A DNA stretch of 53,858 nt, taken from NCBI GenBank assembly GCA_016098155.1, contig JAAAJB010000205.1:1-53858 (forward strand), in the 5' to 3' direction. Origin of the DNA: Actinomortierella ambigua. Taxonomy: Eukaryota > Mortierellomycota > Mortierellomycetes > Mortierellales > Mortierellaceae. Below the pieces are notes generated by a model. The model was given only the letters and a program-made list of their open reading frames with translations. It was not told where the DNA came from and ran no database searches. The position numbers and the translations under genes were made by a program. Positions within the stretch are counted from its first letter, which is position 1, and every line of letters begins with the position of its first letter. Below, in pieces: positions 21,400-31,574 of the stretch.

Positions 21400-23725
21400 T
21401 CACTTGATCTTTGTGGCCTCGACCTGCTCAGCTGTGACATTGGACAAGCGAGTGATGATCGAGTTGTAGAAATCAAGGCCCTCGATGAAGGTATCCTCGT
21501 GCAGACGCTCGTCGTGGTCGTGCAGCAGCAAAGTCGTGTTCTTGAGATAGCTGACACCCAGAGCTGGAATGCCAACCTCGCGAAGGTAACGCGAGTCCGT
21601 GGCAGCTAATGTACAATAGTAAGTAGAAGGAATGGGCGATCAATATTAAGAGGTGAGAAGAGGTTTTGGTGTCGGATGGTTCCATCCAAGAATCGCACGG
21701 CATTAACATTGTGTACACGGCGCACTTTGCACTTACCAGGGAAGATCTCCGTCTCGTACTTTACGTTCATGTCTTTGCAAGTCTGGCTAAAGACAGTCCA
21801 CCAGATGTTTGACTCGTCGATAGGTGTCAGTGTCTGGTCAAAGTGGCCATTGACAAACTCCATCCGGACGCTATTTCAGCAACGATACATAGAGAGAGAG
21901 GAGAGAGAAAGAGAGAAAAGAGTTCAGTGTTAGTATGCAGACTCCCAATGACATCAAACGCATACAAACATCATAATTTCATCCACACGGAACCTACTCG
22001 GGCTGAGTGGCGACAATGTCCTCCAGCTTCTTGCGGAACTGGGCCATGTCCAGATGAGGGCTGACACGGATATCAAAGCCGCAAGTAGCCTCCATAGGGA
22101 TCACATTGTACTGAATACCGCTCTATAGAGACAGCATCCAAAGAGAAAGAATAGGAATAGGGCGAGTGGTTTAAAAGTCAGAATTCCTCCTCCCCGTGGG
22201 AACTTGCGGATCAAATTATTTCTAAAAAAGAAGGTTACCTGCAAGAAAGTCAAGTTGAAGGTGGTAACATCGCCCAGAGTGTAACGCTTGCCGTCATGGT
22301 GCAGACCCATCTCGAGCAGCTTCTCTTGTTCGGCACGCAGCTCTAAGAACTTTTCAATGACCTTGAGCAACTTTGTCGGTGCTGTGTTGTTAATGAACTG
22401 GGAACCATGACCAGTGTTGCCTAGCGGGGGGGGGGTAGTTTATCAGAACGTGAGTGGACTTGTTCAGCCGATAGTCAAGATATAGAGCAGCAAAAAAAAA
22501 AAAAAAAAAAAAAAGTGAGAAGAGAAACATACCAGTGGCAATAAGGCGGATCCACCATGGAGCACGCTCACCGTAAAAGACAATGATCTCGTCTTTGGGA
22601 GAAGCAATACCCTCATCCAGGGCAAAGGCAACATTCAAGTCCTTAAACTCTTGGCGGTGAACCAACAACTTCATTCCCTCGACGCCACCAATCTCCTCAT
22701 CTACAAGAGTCAGCAAGAAGAAGAGAAGGAGGGAGAGTAAGTATCATACGAGGCATTTTCTTCCTACCGTGGCTCAATGTTGCACCAGCACCAGATAGTC
22801 CCACGCTATATTAGCGCTTGTGTTCCTCATTTCCTTTTTTTTTTGTCTCTACCCTCTCCCCAAGTGCGTCCATTCATTCAGCCGACTGACTGGAACACCA
22901 TCACGCCAAATCCTTCTCTATTCTGATACATACCTGGGACCCAAGTAAGGTGGATGGTGCGCAGAGGCTTCTTGCCCTCCTGACGCCATCGACGGAGAAC
23001 CTCGAGGTAGCTATGGCGAGGAAGGAAGGGAGGAAAGAGAGAAAGAGTTTTTTTGTTTTCAGTTTAGCCGTTGCCCGTGTTTTGTTTGCCCCCTTGTCTG
23101 ATCCACCAAAAGCAAGCGGCGAACACGACGATCCCAACATATTTTTCTTCCTTGAAATGGTAGGAGGGGGAGGGAGCATACCTCATGCCAACACACTTCA
23201 TGTCCTGTGAACCACGAGCATAGATGACGCCGTCAACCTTGTTGGCGGCAAAAGGATCCTGGGTCCACTTGTCGAGGAAGACAGGGACGACGTCGGTATG
23301 GCTGTTGAGCAGCAGGGTGGGGAGAGAGGGATCCTGACCCTCAAAGGTCATGATCACGGTGGGCTTGCCGGGAACAGTCTAACAAGAAAAAAACACCGCA
23401 CGCAAACCAGCGAATCAGAGATAATGAGCATTGCATTGGGGGAAGCGTAGAACGAAAGAAGATAGTAGGACATGAGCAAGCGTGTGTGTGTGTATGTGTG
23501 TGTGTGCATGTGTGTGTTGGTTTTCTGTTCTTTCTCTCTATCTCTCTTCTCTCTCACTCTTACCTCGACAACCTTCCATGGCATGCCAATTTCCTCTGCT
23601 TGCTGAATGAGGAACTTTGTACATGTGTCATAGTCGGGGTTGGGCTGGACAGTCTTGATGCGAAGGTAGTCGCGGAAGCGAGTGACCGCGGGATGCTCAG
23701 TTTCATTCGCGCTGGTGGGAGCCAT
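21400..23725 (-). CDS. ACY1: Aminoacylase-1 (N-acyl-L-amino-acid amidohydrolase)
   Basis: Eight exons in transcript order: 23725-23564, 23378-23182, 23010-22934, 22700-22533, 22420-22239, 22122-21998, 21870-21737, 21605-21400. They give 416 residues, against 408 for human ACY1. M20 metallopeptidase signatures: NSHTDVVP with a zinc-ligand His at residue 81, YARGSQDMKC, DEEIGG (146-151, catalytic and zinc-binding Glu), FALDEGI, ERAPWW, GHGSQF, PAATDSRYLR and the C-terminal HDHDERLHED. It hydrolyses N-acetyl and other N-acyl amino acids to the free amino acid in the cytosol, salvaging amino acids from protein turnover. On the coding strand an acceptor-like TTTCAG with an upstream CACTAAC lies 2 bases before the ATG, so a 5' UTR intron is likely. 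Intron 4 carries a pure A run at about 22491-22514 (plus strand). Confidence 0.93.
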
Positions 23726-24458
23726 GTCTGAAAGTGGAGAGAGAGGGTTAGTGTGAAGGGTGAGAGAGAAAGAAGTATGGACAAAGAAGAGTGGGGTGGA
23801 GACATAAAGTATAGCCAGGACAGTACTACCACACACGCACACAGAAAGAAACCTTCTGCCTCGCGCCATTGTTGCCTCAAATGGGGGCGAAGGGACCAAC
23901 CCCCCCCCCTAACCTCCACCTCTCTTTTTTTTTTTCTCACAAGTATGTTTTGTTACCCTAATTGTGTTGCCGTTGATTCAAAGTTTTGATACACCACTTA
24001 CTCCCACACTTGTGGTCGCTGAGGAGCGCCGTGTCATTGGAATCTACTACGCTAACAGCGGAAGACTACCTTGTCTATAGCATAGAGCAACAATCCAAGT
24101 GTAACCATACGAAAAATTCGAAACATACGCGCAATGGCAGGAAGAAGAGGACGGGGACCTGGAGGAGCTCAAAACTGATTGAATCGCTCAGGGAGCATAA
24201 CCACGAGCAAGATGCATTGCTATTGCCCCCCTTTATGATATTATCAAGCTAGACGACCACTCGGAGTGTTGCATGAATGGGATTGAGAGTGAGTGAGAGA
24301 ACAAGAACAGATACATTACTATTGTTGAAAGGGGGAAAAAAACTACTAAACGGGAGCTATTTGACAAGTTGCTCGCTCTGGATGGATGGCGAGTAATAAA
24401 ATATGACGATATATATGTGGAAGAGAGAATAGCCTCTCTCTCTCTCTCTCTCTCCTCT
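23726..24458. other. intergenic region upstream of aminoacylase
   Basis: About 0.7 kb. Contains the probable aminoacylase 5' leader with an intron acceptor at 23728-23729 (minus strand) and, at the right end, the 3' flank of the HTATIP2-like gene with a (TC)n run at about 24435-24455. No gene is seen. Confidence 0.5.
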
Positions 24459-25232
24459 TTAAAGCTTGGCCTTGGCCAGCTCCAGGATCTGTGCATTGGT
24501 GTACCAGCTCATCGTGGTCTTTGTCTTGTCGACCACCTTGGTCTCGGGCTTGACCTCGCCAATGATGGGCGAGTCCGACGTAGCGACGATGCGCATGGCC
24601 ATGCCGACCTTGGCCACGTCGACCGAGACATGCTTCTCCATCAGCAGGTCCAGGGCCGGGATCACCACCTTGCCAAACAGCTTCTCGCCCATCCGCGACG
24701 GCCCACCACGGTCGCCCTCCGTCTTCAAAAACGCCGGCCGGAAGATGCTCACGCGCTCAAAGCCAACCTCGCCCAGCAGACGCTCGGTCTGGCCCTTGAC
24801 CTGCGGGTACAAAAAGTACGAATGCTCGTTGGCGCCTCCGGACGAACAGTACAAAAAGTGCACCTTGGAAAGCCCCGTCTCTGGATCCTTGGGTGCTCGC
24901 TCGTGGATCAGTCGCGCCATGTCCAGTACATAGCCCTGGTCGATCCGACGAAAGCCCTCGGCACTGCCGGCCTGGGCGCGCGTCGTGCCCAGCGTCGCCA
25001 GCACAATCGTCGGCAGAGGCTCGTCCTTGGGCACCGTCTCGTCGAGCTTGTCAAAGTCGACCGACTTTTGCACCAGATGCTCTGTGTTGGTCAGACCCTC
25101 CGTCGGCACAGGACGACGGCCCAGGGTCAGCACGCGCGTAAAGGCGTTTGACGCAAGGGCGTCTCGGACCAGAGTCATGCCCACCGCGCCAGTACCGCCG
25201 ACAATAAGAGCAGAGGGTTTGGATGCTGACAT
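24459..25232 (-). CDS. HTATIP2/Fmp52-like NAD(P)-binding protein
   Basis: A single exon of 257 residues. It starts with a Rossmann fold: SALIVGGTGAVGMTLV (residues about 8-23, G-x-x-G-x-x-G). Also seen are the beta-strand end VLATLGTTRAQAGS, the HFLYCSSGGANEHSYF strand and the active-site-like YPQVKG, which matches YLQVKG of human HTATIP2 (TIP30, CC3), followed by IFRPAFL. It belongs to the atypical short-chain dehydrogenases. The yeast relative Fmp52 is found at the mitochondrial outer membrane, but no targeting peptide is clear here. Redox substrate unknown. A TATA-like element lies about 75 bp upstream. Strong C-ending codon bias suggests good expression. Confidence 0.88.
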   Translation of the reverse strand: MSASKPSALIVGGTGAVGMTLVRDALASNAFTRVLTLGRRPVPTEGLTNTEHLVQKSVDFDKLDETVPKDEPLPTIVLATLGTTRAQAGSAEGFRRIDQGYVLDMARLIHERAPKDPETGLSKVHFLYCSSGGANEHSYFLYPQVKGQTERLLGEVGFERVSIFRPAFLKTEGDRGGPSRMGEKLFGKVVIPALDLLMEKHVSVDVAKVGMAMRIVATSDSPIIGEVKPETKVVDKTKTTMSWYTNAQILELAKAKL

Positions 25233-25608
25233 TATGTTTTCGAAATGGAAATGGAATCAAATAAAGAGGAAAAGAAGGTGATGTAGAATGAATGAATTCA
25301 AGTTGTTTATATACAAATATATAGGGGTGAGTATAAATGCGAGTGAGTGTGTGTACGGGAACAAAATAATCAAGGTTGTCATCCTTGCGTGTGCGCTCTT
25401 TCTTTTTTTGGTGAAAACACCCAAAATGTGATCGGACCCCCTCTTCTAATCCTCCTACTCTCACTGTCGTCTTTTTGCCACGGAGAAATGACATGCCGCG
25501 ATATCGACACTCATGTTATACATGTAATACAGCCATGGAGACATGCACATCCTGAAGCAAATACTTTTTTTATATATGTTTTTTGTTTCCTCTCTTTCCA
25601 AGAATGTC
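25233..25608. other. intergenic region between two minus-strand genes
   Basis: Promoter side of the HTATIP2-like gene and 3' flank of the RWDD1 gene; nothing else seen. Confidence 0.5.
25305..25313 (-). promoter_or_regulatory. TATA-like element of the HTATIP2-like gene
   Basis: On the minus strand this reads TATATAAAC, about 75 bp before the ATG at 25232. Confidence 0.4.
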
Positions 25609-26904
25609 CTAGTCAGACGACCGCAGGTTCCGCAACACGTCGTTATTATCATCATCCTCGTCGTCCTGGATGGTGATCCGCTCAAACTGTGTAATGTCGA
25701 CATCCACATCGCCCTCCTCCACAAACGCCGCATCCGACTTGGCCAAGCTGTGGTCGCGCTCAAAGAGCTGGCGTCCCGTCGGTTTGCTCAGCTTGGGATC
25801 CTGTTCGCGTCGCAAACCCTTTTCGATCCGCTCCTTTTCCGACATTTCGGCATCAAACTTTTGCTTCCACGCTGAGAACGACTCTGGTGTCACCTTGGTG
25901 CCGGCCTTGGCCCGTTCCTCGGCCTCCATCTCCAGTCGTGCCCGCTCCTCGGCCTCGCGCTCCCGGCGCTCCTTGTTTGACACAATCACCTCCGTCAGGG
26001 CCTCTTTGGCCATCGACGCCATCGAGAACACCATGCCCATTCCTATTGCCTCCTCGCCCTATTGTTGTTCATTAAGAATGATCAAAGAAGATAAAAAAAG
26101 ATCAAAACATATTTAGAGGCGAATGATCAGTATGATGTCTATATAAAAACAACGAGAACAAGAATAGATGCGAGTGAATGAATGAATGAATGAATGATAA
26201 CCCGCAATAACAACACTTACTGCAGCAGTAACTTTTTGCAAAACAGTTTCCAGGTCTTCAGGCTCGAGTTCGTCCTCGACGTTCTCCAGCGAGAATTCAG
26301 GAAGGGTATCGGGATACGTGTCGGTGTATTTGACATACAACTTCAGTTCATCTATACTCCCCAGATGAAAATAAAAAAAAACATTGATACTCTTGTCAAA
26401 ATACATGATCTCACCCTTGTCCAAGACCAGTACAACATATGGCATCAGGGGGGTCCAACATGTTCCGAACAAAACAAAACAAAAAAACAAAACAGCAACA
26501 GCAGCAGCAACGACACACCCCGTCAAAAGACTGCGCTCTCCAGACATTGAATGAATGTCCCATTCTTACAAGTATTTTCATCATCCTGCTCGTCAGGGAC
26601 AATGTGAATCCTAAACTCGCCGGGGTCGCGGGAAATCTCCTCAAACTCATCGGGGTAGATCGACTCCAAAGCCTCCAGTTCATTGTTCTGTTCCTCCTTG
26701 TAATCTACATTGGCAGGAGGTGAGGTGTGAGCGAAGCAAATAAAGAGAAAGGTGAGAAGGGTGACAACAAAAAAAAAAAAAAAAAATGGCTCGAGCAAGA
26801 CGAGAACAAGAAAGATGCAGGGTCCCTAGGTAGAGGGTCCCTAGGATAGCAAGGGACAGTTTGTCTGTGTATGTGATGTTGTTGGATCCCTTTGTACCTG
26901 TCAT
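25609..26904 (-). CDS. GIR2: RWD-domain protein, RWDD1/Gir2 (DFRP2) family
   Basis: Exons in transcript order: 26904-26898 (7 coding nt), 26704-26570, 26351-26221, 26058-25609; 240 residues in closed phase, against 243 in human RWDD1. The start, MTDYKEEQNNELEALESIYP, is almost the human protein sequence, which confirms the tiny first exon. The RWD domain covers about residues 7-110; a charged helix follows, then TPESFSAWKQKFDAEM and GRQLFERDHSL, the conserved C-terminal segment of this family, and an acidic tail. These proteins bind and stabilise a DRG-type GTPase (Rbg2 in yeast) and, through the RWD domain, compete for Gcn1, so they act at ribosomes and in amino-acid-stress signalling. It diverges from the I9 inhibitor gene across about 300 bp. 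Confidence 0.93.
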
Positions 26905-27201
26905 GGTTGACCCCGGTCTGTGTCTCTTTGCTGTCTATCAGGTTCTCTTGGTGAAAGGACAGAACGAGTGTAGGGGTTCTGCGTGTCTTGCAACAGGTCA
27001 AGTATCAAGAAAGTGGCTTGTCAAATATCTCTTCCCCAATTGGGGGTTGGGCTGTCTGTCTGTCCTGCCTGCTGCCAACTGCCTAGCTGCCTCAAACGTC
27101 CCAGTCCCGCTTCTTATTTCACACTCCACTACTCTCTCTCTCTCTTTGTCTTCTCTCATTCTCTTCACTCCGCAACCCATTGACACACTTCCATTCAAAC
27201 C
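26905..27201. promoter_or_regulatory. divergent promoter of RWDD1 and I9 inhibitor
   Basis: A 297-bp region between two divergent start codons. CT-rich leader sequence lies toward the inhibitor (27120-27165). No clear TATA box is visible for either gene, and 26815-26845 carries the near-repeat agggtccctagg just inside RWDD1 intron 1. Confidence 0.45.
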
Positions 27202-27899
27202 ATGAAGTTCGCCTTTGTCGTTACTACTCTCGTTGCCGTCGCCTCTATTGCTTCGGCCGCTCTCCCCGTCCAGCCTCCCAATCCCTTTGCTGCCAGCGTG
27301 GACCAGCTGCAAGAGAAGCTGGGCCATCCTGCTGGTAAGTTAGCAGTCAGACCGAGCACACAGACACCGACACAGACCACAAGCCCGCTCTATCCACAAA
27401 GTTATCCCTATTGGGCAAAATGGTAGACTGACAAAAAAAAACTCTTTTTGCAACAACTACAACTACTACTACTACTTTCATAGTCCCCGATACCGAGCCG
27501 TCGTTGACTGGCATCAAGTCCTACATTGTAGTCTTCAAGGACTCGGCAGCAGCGCACGAGATCGATTCGGCCATCCGCTTTATCGAGTCTCTTGGGGGCA
27601 AGATTGGCGAGCGCTACACCGATATCTACAAGGGCTTCACCGCCAAGATCCCCTTCGCTAAATTGTCCGATGCCTTGACCGCCCTGGGCAAGCTCAATTT
27701 TATCGATTACTACGAGGAGGATGGTGAAGGTAAGGAAAGGCTACCACTACTTCTGTTCCTCTATTTTCTGTGCAAACGTGGCTCCTGTTGAGCACATCGT
27801 TTTTCACACACACATGCCAACCATGGAATTTGGAGTTCTCACGCCTGTTATCCATCCAATGTATGTACCCTGTTTCTCGTAGTGAGTGGATACGTCTAA
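27202..27899 (+). CDS. Secreted I9-type subtilisin propeptide-like inhibitor
   Basis: Exons 27202-27334, 27484-27729, 27883-27899, 131 residues. Residues 1-19 are a signal peptide (MKFAFVVTTLVAVASIASA). After a short linker comes one inhibitor I9 domain: SYIVVFKD, then IESLGGKIGERYTDIYKGFTAKIP, then LNFIDYYEEDGEV. The order beta-strand, GGK/GFTAKIP, and an acidic C-terminus after 'I..YEED.EV' is that of yeast protease B inhibitor Pbi2 and fungal I9 inhibitors. No protease domain follows, so it is a stand-alone inhibitor or folding chaperone for a subtilase; unlike Pbi2 it is made for export. The last exon (VSGYV then stop) is only 17 nt and is the least certain part, although the phase fits and EDGEV matches the family end. 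Confidence 0.82.
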
Positions 27900-28041
27900 A
27901 GCATGTCTCTCCTGTGCGTCGACTAGCATTGTGCACAATGGGACTCTTTTCGTCTTCCGCCTGTACCGCTGTGGACGGAATATATCAACCTTCTTAACCT
28001 CACTCTTCCCGCATGTGTATACATAAAAAAAAAAGAGACCC

Positions 28042-28062
28042 GTTACCTGTTACCTGTTACCT
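28042..28062. repeat. 7-bp tandem repeat (gttacct x3)
   Basis: Three perfect gttacct units lie just before the AATAAA at 28077-28082, in the short convergent region between the inhibitor and asparagine synthetase genes. Confidence 0.8.
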
Positions 28063-28076
28063 GTTTCATGTTGTAC

Positions 28077-28082
28077 AATAAA
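28077..28082 (+). terminator. polyadenylation signal of the I9 inhibitor gene
   Basis: AATAAA lies about 180 bp after the proposed inhibitor stop and 90 bp before the convergent asparagine synthetase stop. Confidence 0.4.
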
Positions 28083-28170
28083 CCGTTGGATGACATGTTT
28101 TTTACAAAACAAATTTATATAATATGACAGAAAAACAAAGGGGGAGATGCTACGGGGACGAGGATATCCT

Positions 28171-30764
28171 CTACTGCGTGTAGGCAGCATCGTGCACCTT
28201 CTGTGCACGACCCGAGGGATCGGCAGGGCAGCCCCAGTCCTCACGGGGGATCCATCGGACGACCGACTCTGTGCAGGCCTCCTGGGGGAACCACTTCTCA
28301 AAGACCTCGCGGTAGTAGTAGGCCTCCTTGGTCTTGGGGGTGTCCTTGGGCCAGCGGTCGGCAGCCTTGGCAAACTGCTCGTCCGAGATACGCTGCTCCG
28401 TCGTCTCCTTCAACGAGTCGATCCAGCTGTAGCCGACACCGTCCGAGAACTGCTCCTTTTGACGCCACAGAATCGAGTCGGGCAAGTAGGGCTCGGCCGA
28501 GGGGTCGTCCGTGGTGTCAAAGGCCTTGCGCAGAATGTACTTTTCAAACCGACCACGGCTCTTGTCAAAGACCTTCTCCTCCGGGTTGATGTTGAGCGCG
28601 ACCTCCAAAAAGGCCTTGTCCAGGAAGGGCACACGGGCCTCAACACCCCAGGCCATCGTCGACTTGTTGGCACGGAGACAGTCGGCATAGTGCAGGTTCT
28701 TGACACGTGACACGTTCTCCTGGTGGAACGAGGCTGCATCGGGAGCAGCGTGGAAGTACAGGTAACCACCAAAGATCTCATCGGCACCCTCGCCGGACAG
28801 GACCATCTTGACACCCATGGCCTTGATCTTGCGGCTGAGCAGGTACATGGGCGTCGAGGCACGGATCGTCGTCACATCATAGGTCTCGAGATGGTACACA
28901 ACATCAGCCACGGCATCCAAACCATCCTGGACCGTGAACGTGTACTCGTGATGGACCGTCTTCAAAAAGTCGGCCGCGATCCGGGCCGCCTTCAGATCGG
29001 GCGAGCCCTCCAGACCGATCGAGAACGAATGCAGGCGGGGCCATGCCTGAACACCCGACTCGTCCACCTCATCACCATCCTGCTTGTTCAATGGCTGGTT
29101 GGAGAAGATCTTGCGCGACTCGCGAGCGGCAATCGAGGCAATCAGCGACGAGTCCAGACCACCCGAAAGCAACACTCCGTAGGGGACCTCGGCCATCAGA
29201 CGCTTGCGGACAGCCTTCTCCAGCGATTCGCGGATCAGCGTGTAGTCGACGGGGTTGGTGGGGATACGGTCGCCATTCCACCATGTGGGCTCAAAGTACC
29301 GTGTGGTCTCGCCGGTCTCCGAGTCAAAGATGTGGCCGGGGGGGAAGGCAATGATGCGATCGCACTCCTCGTTGAGGGCCTTGAGCTCCGAGGCAAAGTA
29401 GATCGTGCCGGGCTGCTTGCTGTTCCAGCCCTGGTACAGCGTCGTAATACCGATCGGGTCGCGTGCTGCCAGAATACGGTTCTTCTTGGTGTCCAGCAGG
29501 ATCCACGAGAACATGCCGTCCAGATGCTTGACCACATCCGTGCCAATGTGCTTGTACTGTTGTCAAGTTTGGTTGTAAGAAAAAAAAAAGGTCGTCATTG
29601 GGTATTGATAGGGAATGAAGAGAAAAAATTAAAGTTAATATCGATTTGTGACAGGCAGGATCAAGCAGAAAGAAAGAGAAAATAAAAGAAAAGCATGAGT
29701 CAGGGGATAGGATGGGGGGGGGTAGAGGGACAGTTGAGAGAGAAAAGAAAGAGTATCTGATCAAACAGGCACTTACGAGATGGAGAATGACCTCGCAGTC
29801 GGACTGGGTCTTAAAGTGGGTATCGGCAGGGACCATCTTGCGAAGGGCCTTGTGGTTGTAGATCTCGCCGTTGACAGAAAGGATAAGGGTGTCATCTTCG
29901 TTGGTCAGGGGCTGGGCACCAGATTCTGTTTGATCAAAAAATGTGAGGAGGACGTTAGAATTTCCACGTAGAGAATGAATGAAATAAAACGGAGCAGATC
30001 GCGAGAAAGCCCTTTTGCCGCCCTTCAACAGTCCTTTTTTTTTCTGACCCCGAAAAAGGTTTTCTGCTGGATGACGGCAAGCCCACAAAAAGAGAGGGTA
30101 CATGGCTTAAATTCTCCGACCGTAGGACCGTTGGAGGGGTGTGGGTCCATGGAGATATGTACTCGCTCTCGCTATCCCTCTCTCTCTCTGCACCCTCCAC
30201 ATTTGAACATCCTATTAGAGTGACTCACCAACACCGACGATAGCAAGACGCTCGTGGCAGAGGATGTGGTTGCCAGCAACCGTGCATCCGCTCCAGTCGG
30301 GACCACGATGACGAAGCCTAGTGTTTTCGGAACAGGGCGAAAATTTTTTAAAAGTCATTTTGATTAGAGACCCAGATCGGTATTATAGAGAGACATTGTC
30401 CTGAGAGAGAGAGAGTGGTCCACGTAATCCAGATCGGCCGTCATTGTTCACGCCAGTCTTTTGGGGTGATGATGCAGTGAGTGAGCAAAGCTGTCCAATC
30501 CTTTCCATGTCGCCGATCTGTGTGGGTGCTGGTAGGATGTCGTCTCTCCTGTGCAGATCAAAGGAATAGTAGATCTGTCCGTCCTGATCTGATACAGGTC
30601 CTGCTCGATCAGGCGAGTGGGTTGGATCCTGCCAATGGTTCTTTGTGAGAGGAAGATATGGTATCTGAGCAGATCGGTCATTACTTCTTAGACAGGTAGA
30701 GGGCGCGGTCGCGGAACCCGTTGGCATCGCCAGGCAGGTTGTAAACACCAAAGATACCACACAT
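28171..30764 (-). CDS. ASN1: Asparagine synthetase (glutamine-hydrolysing)
   Basis: Exons in transcript order: 30764-30685, 30317-30229, 29925-29777, 29556-28171; 567 residues, normal for eukaryotic AsnB types. After initiator Met comes Cys2 (MCGIFGVYN), the glutaminase nucleophile. [18 protein letters not shown] and NGEIYNH are the class II glutamine amidotransferase motifs, and [15 protein letters not shown] is the PP-loop ATP-binding site of the synthetase domain; [12 protein letters not shown] and [11 protein letters not shown] are also seen. It makes asparagine from aspartate, glutamine and ATP in the cytosol. First introns are long (30318-30684 and 29926-30228). Intron 1 is unusually rich in AGATC/GATCT. 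It may be controlled with amino-acid supply, which would fit the nearby RWDD1/Gir2 and aminoacylase genes, but no Gcn4-type site was checked in detail. Confidence 0.95.
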
Positions 30765-31574
30765 GATGGAGAATATATATAATTAATGTGACAGGGGAGG
30801 GGGGAGGGAGAGAAAGAAAGACAAAGAGAAAGAGAAGGGTGGTGAGAGAAAGGGTGCAAGAAAAAGAAAAGAGGAGAAAAGGCTGAAGAAAAAAAAGAAG
30901 AAGAGAGGAAAGAAGCCGTTGACAGGTAGTATTTATCTGAGGAAAGAAAAAAAGATAAAACACCGTTTCAAAAGTGTTAGTCAGAGAAATCTTGACCGTT
31001 GGGCCAATCAGCGTTAGCGATCAACCATGGATACTCATAAGCACCTTAAGAAAATGTAATTCAGCTCGCCCTTTTTTTCGCCGCTTTGCTGGTGCCTGTA
31101 AATGCCGCTGCTGTTGCTGCTGTTGCTCCCTCTCGATGTGGAAAAGTGGGAAAGACGGGATCAAGTCTGCCTGCCAGCCTGCTTGGCTACCCGATCAGCC
31201 AGCCCTCTTTTCTATTTATTGAACATGAGGATGTGTCCGACAGTCTACTTTGTAATGCCCTCTCTTCTCCTCTCGTCTCCTCTACTCTGCCCTCCCTCCC
31301 TCTCCCAGCCTAGACCAGCCCAGCTCAGCTCAACCCAACTCTGCAAGGATATATAGCACGTCCATACCTGCCTGTGGCTTTCTGCTGTACACAACAGGGC
31401 AGGTTGCATTCAAACACATGGCATATGTATATATATGTATTTTTTTTGTTCCTCTTCTTATTTTTATTGTGTCTTCATCTTTCTAGGTGTATGTACAACG
31501 ACAAGCTTTCTTTTTTCTTCTTCTTCTTACGTTCTAACCATTTCGGTGCTGACTCCTTCTTAATACGGCACATC
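30765..31574. other. intergenic region upstream of asparagine synthetase
   Basis: About 0.8 kb. It contains atatatata about 10 bp from the start codon, purine-rich sequence at 30795-30915 (a CT-rich leader on the coding strand), and the 3' flank of the acyltransferase. No gene is seen. Confidence 0.5.

Noticed and set aside
24369..25151. 260-codon plus-strand frame opposite the HTATIP2-like gene
   Set aside because: Shadow of a single-exon gene with clear Rossmann-fold motifs on the minus strand.
28723..29685. 320-codon plus-strand frame opposite asparagine synthetase
   Set aside because: Mirror of the highly biased synthetase exon; no domain of its own.
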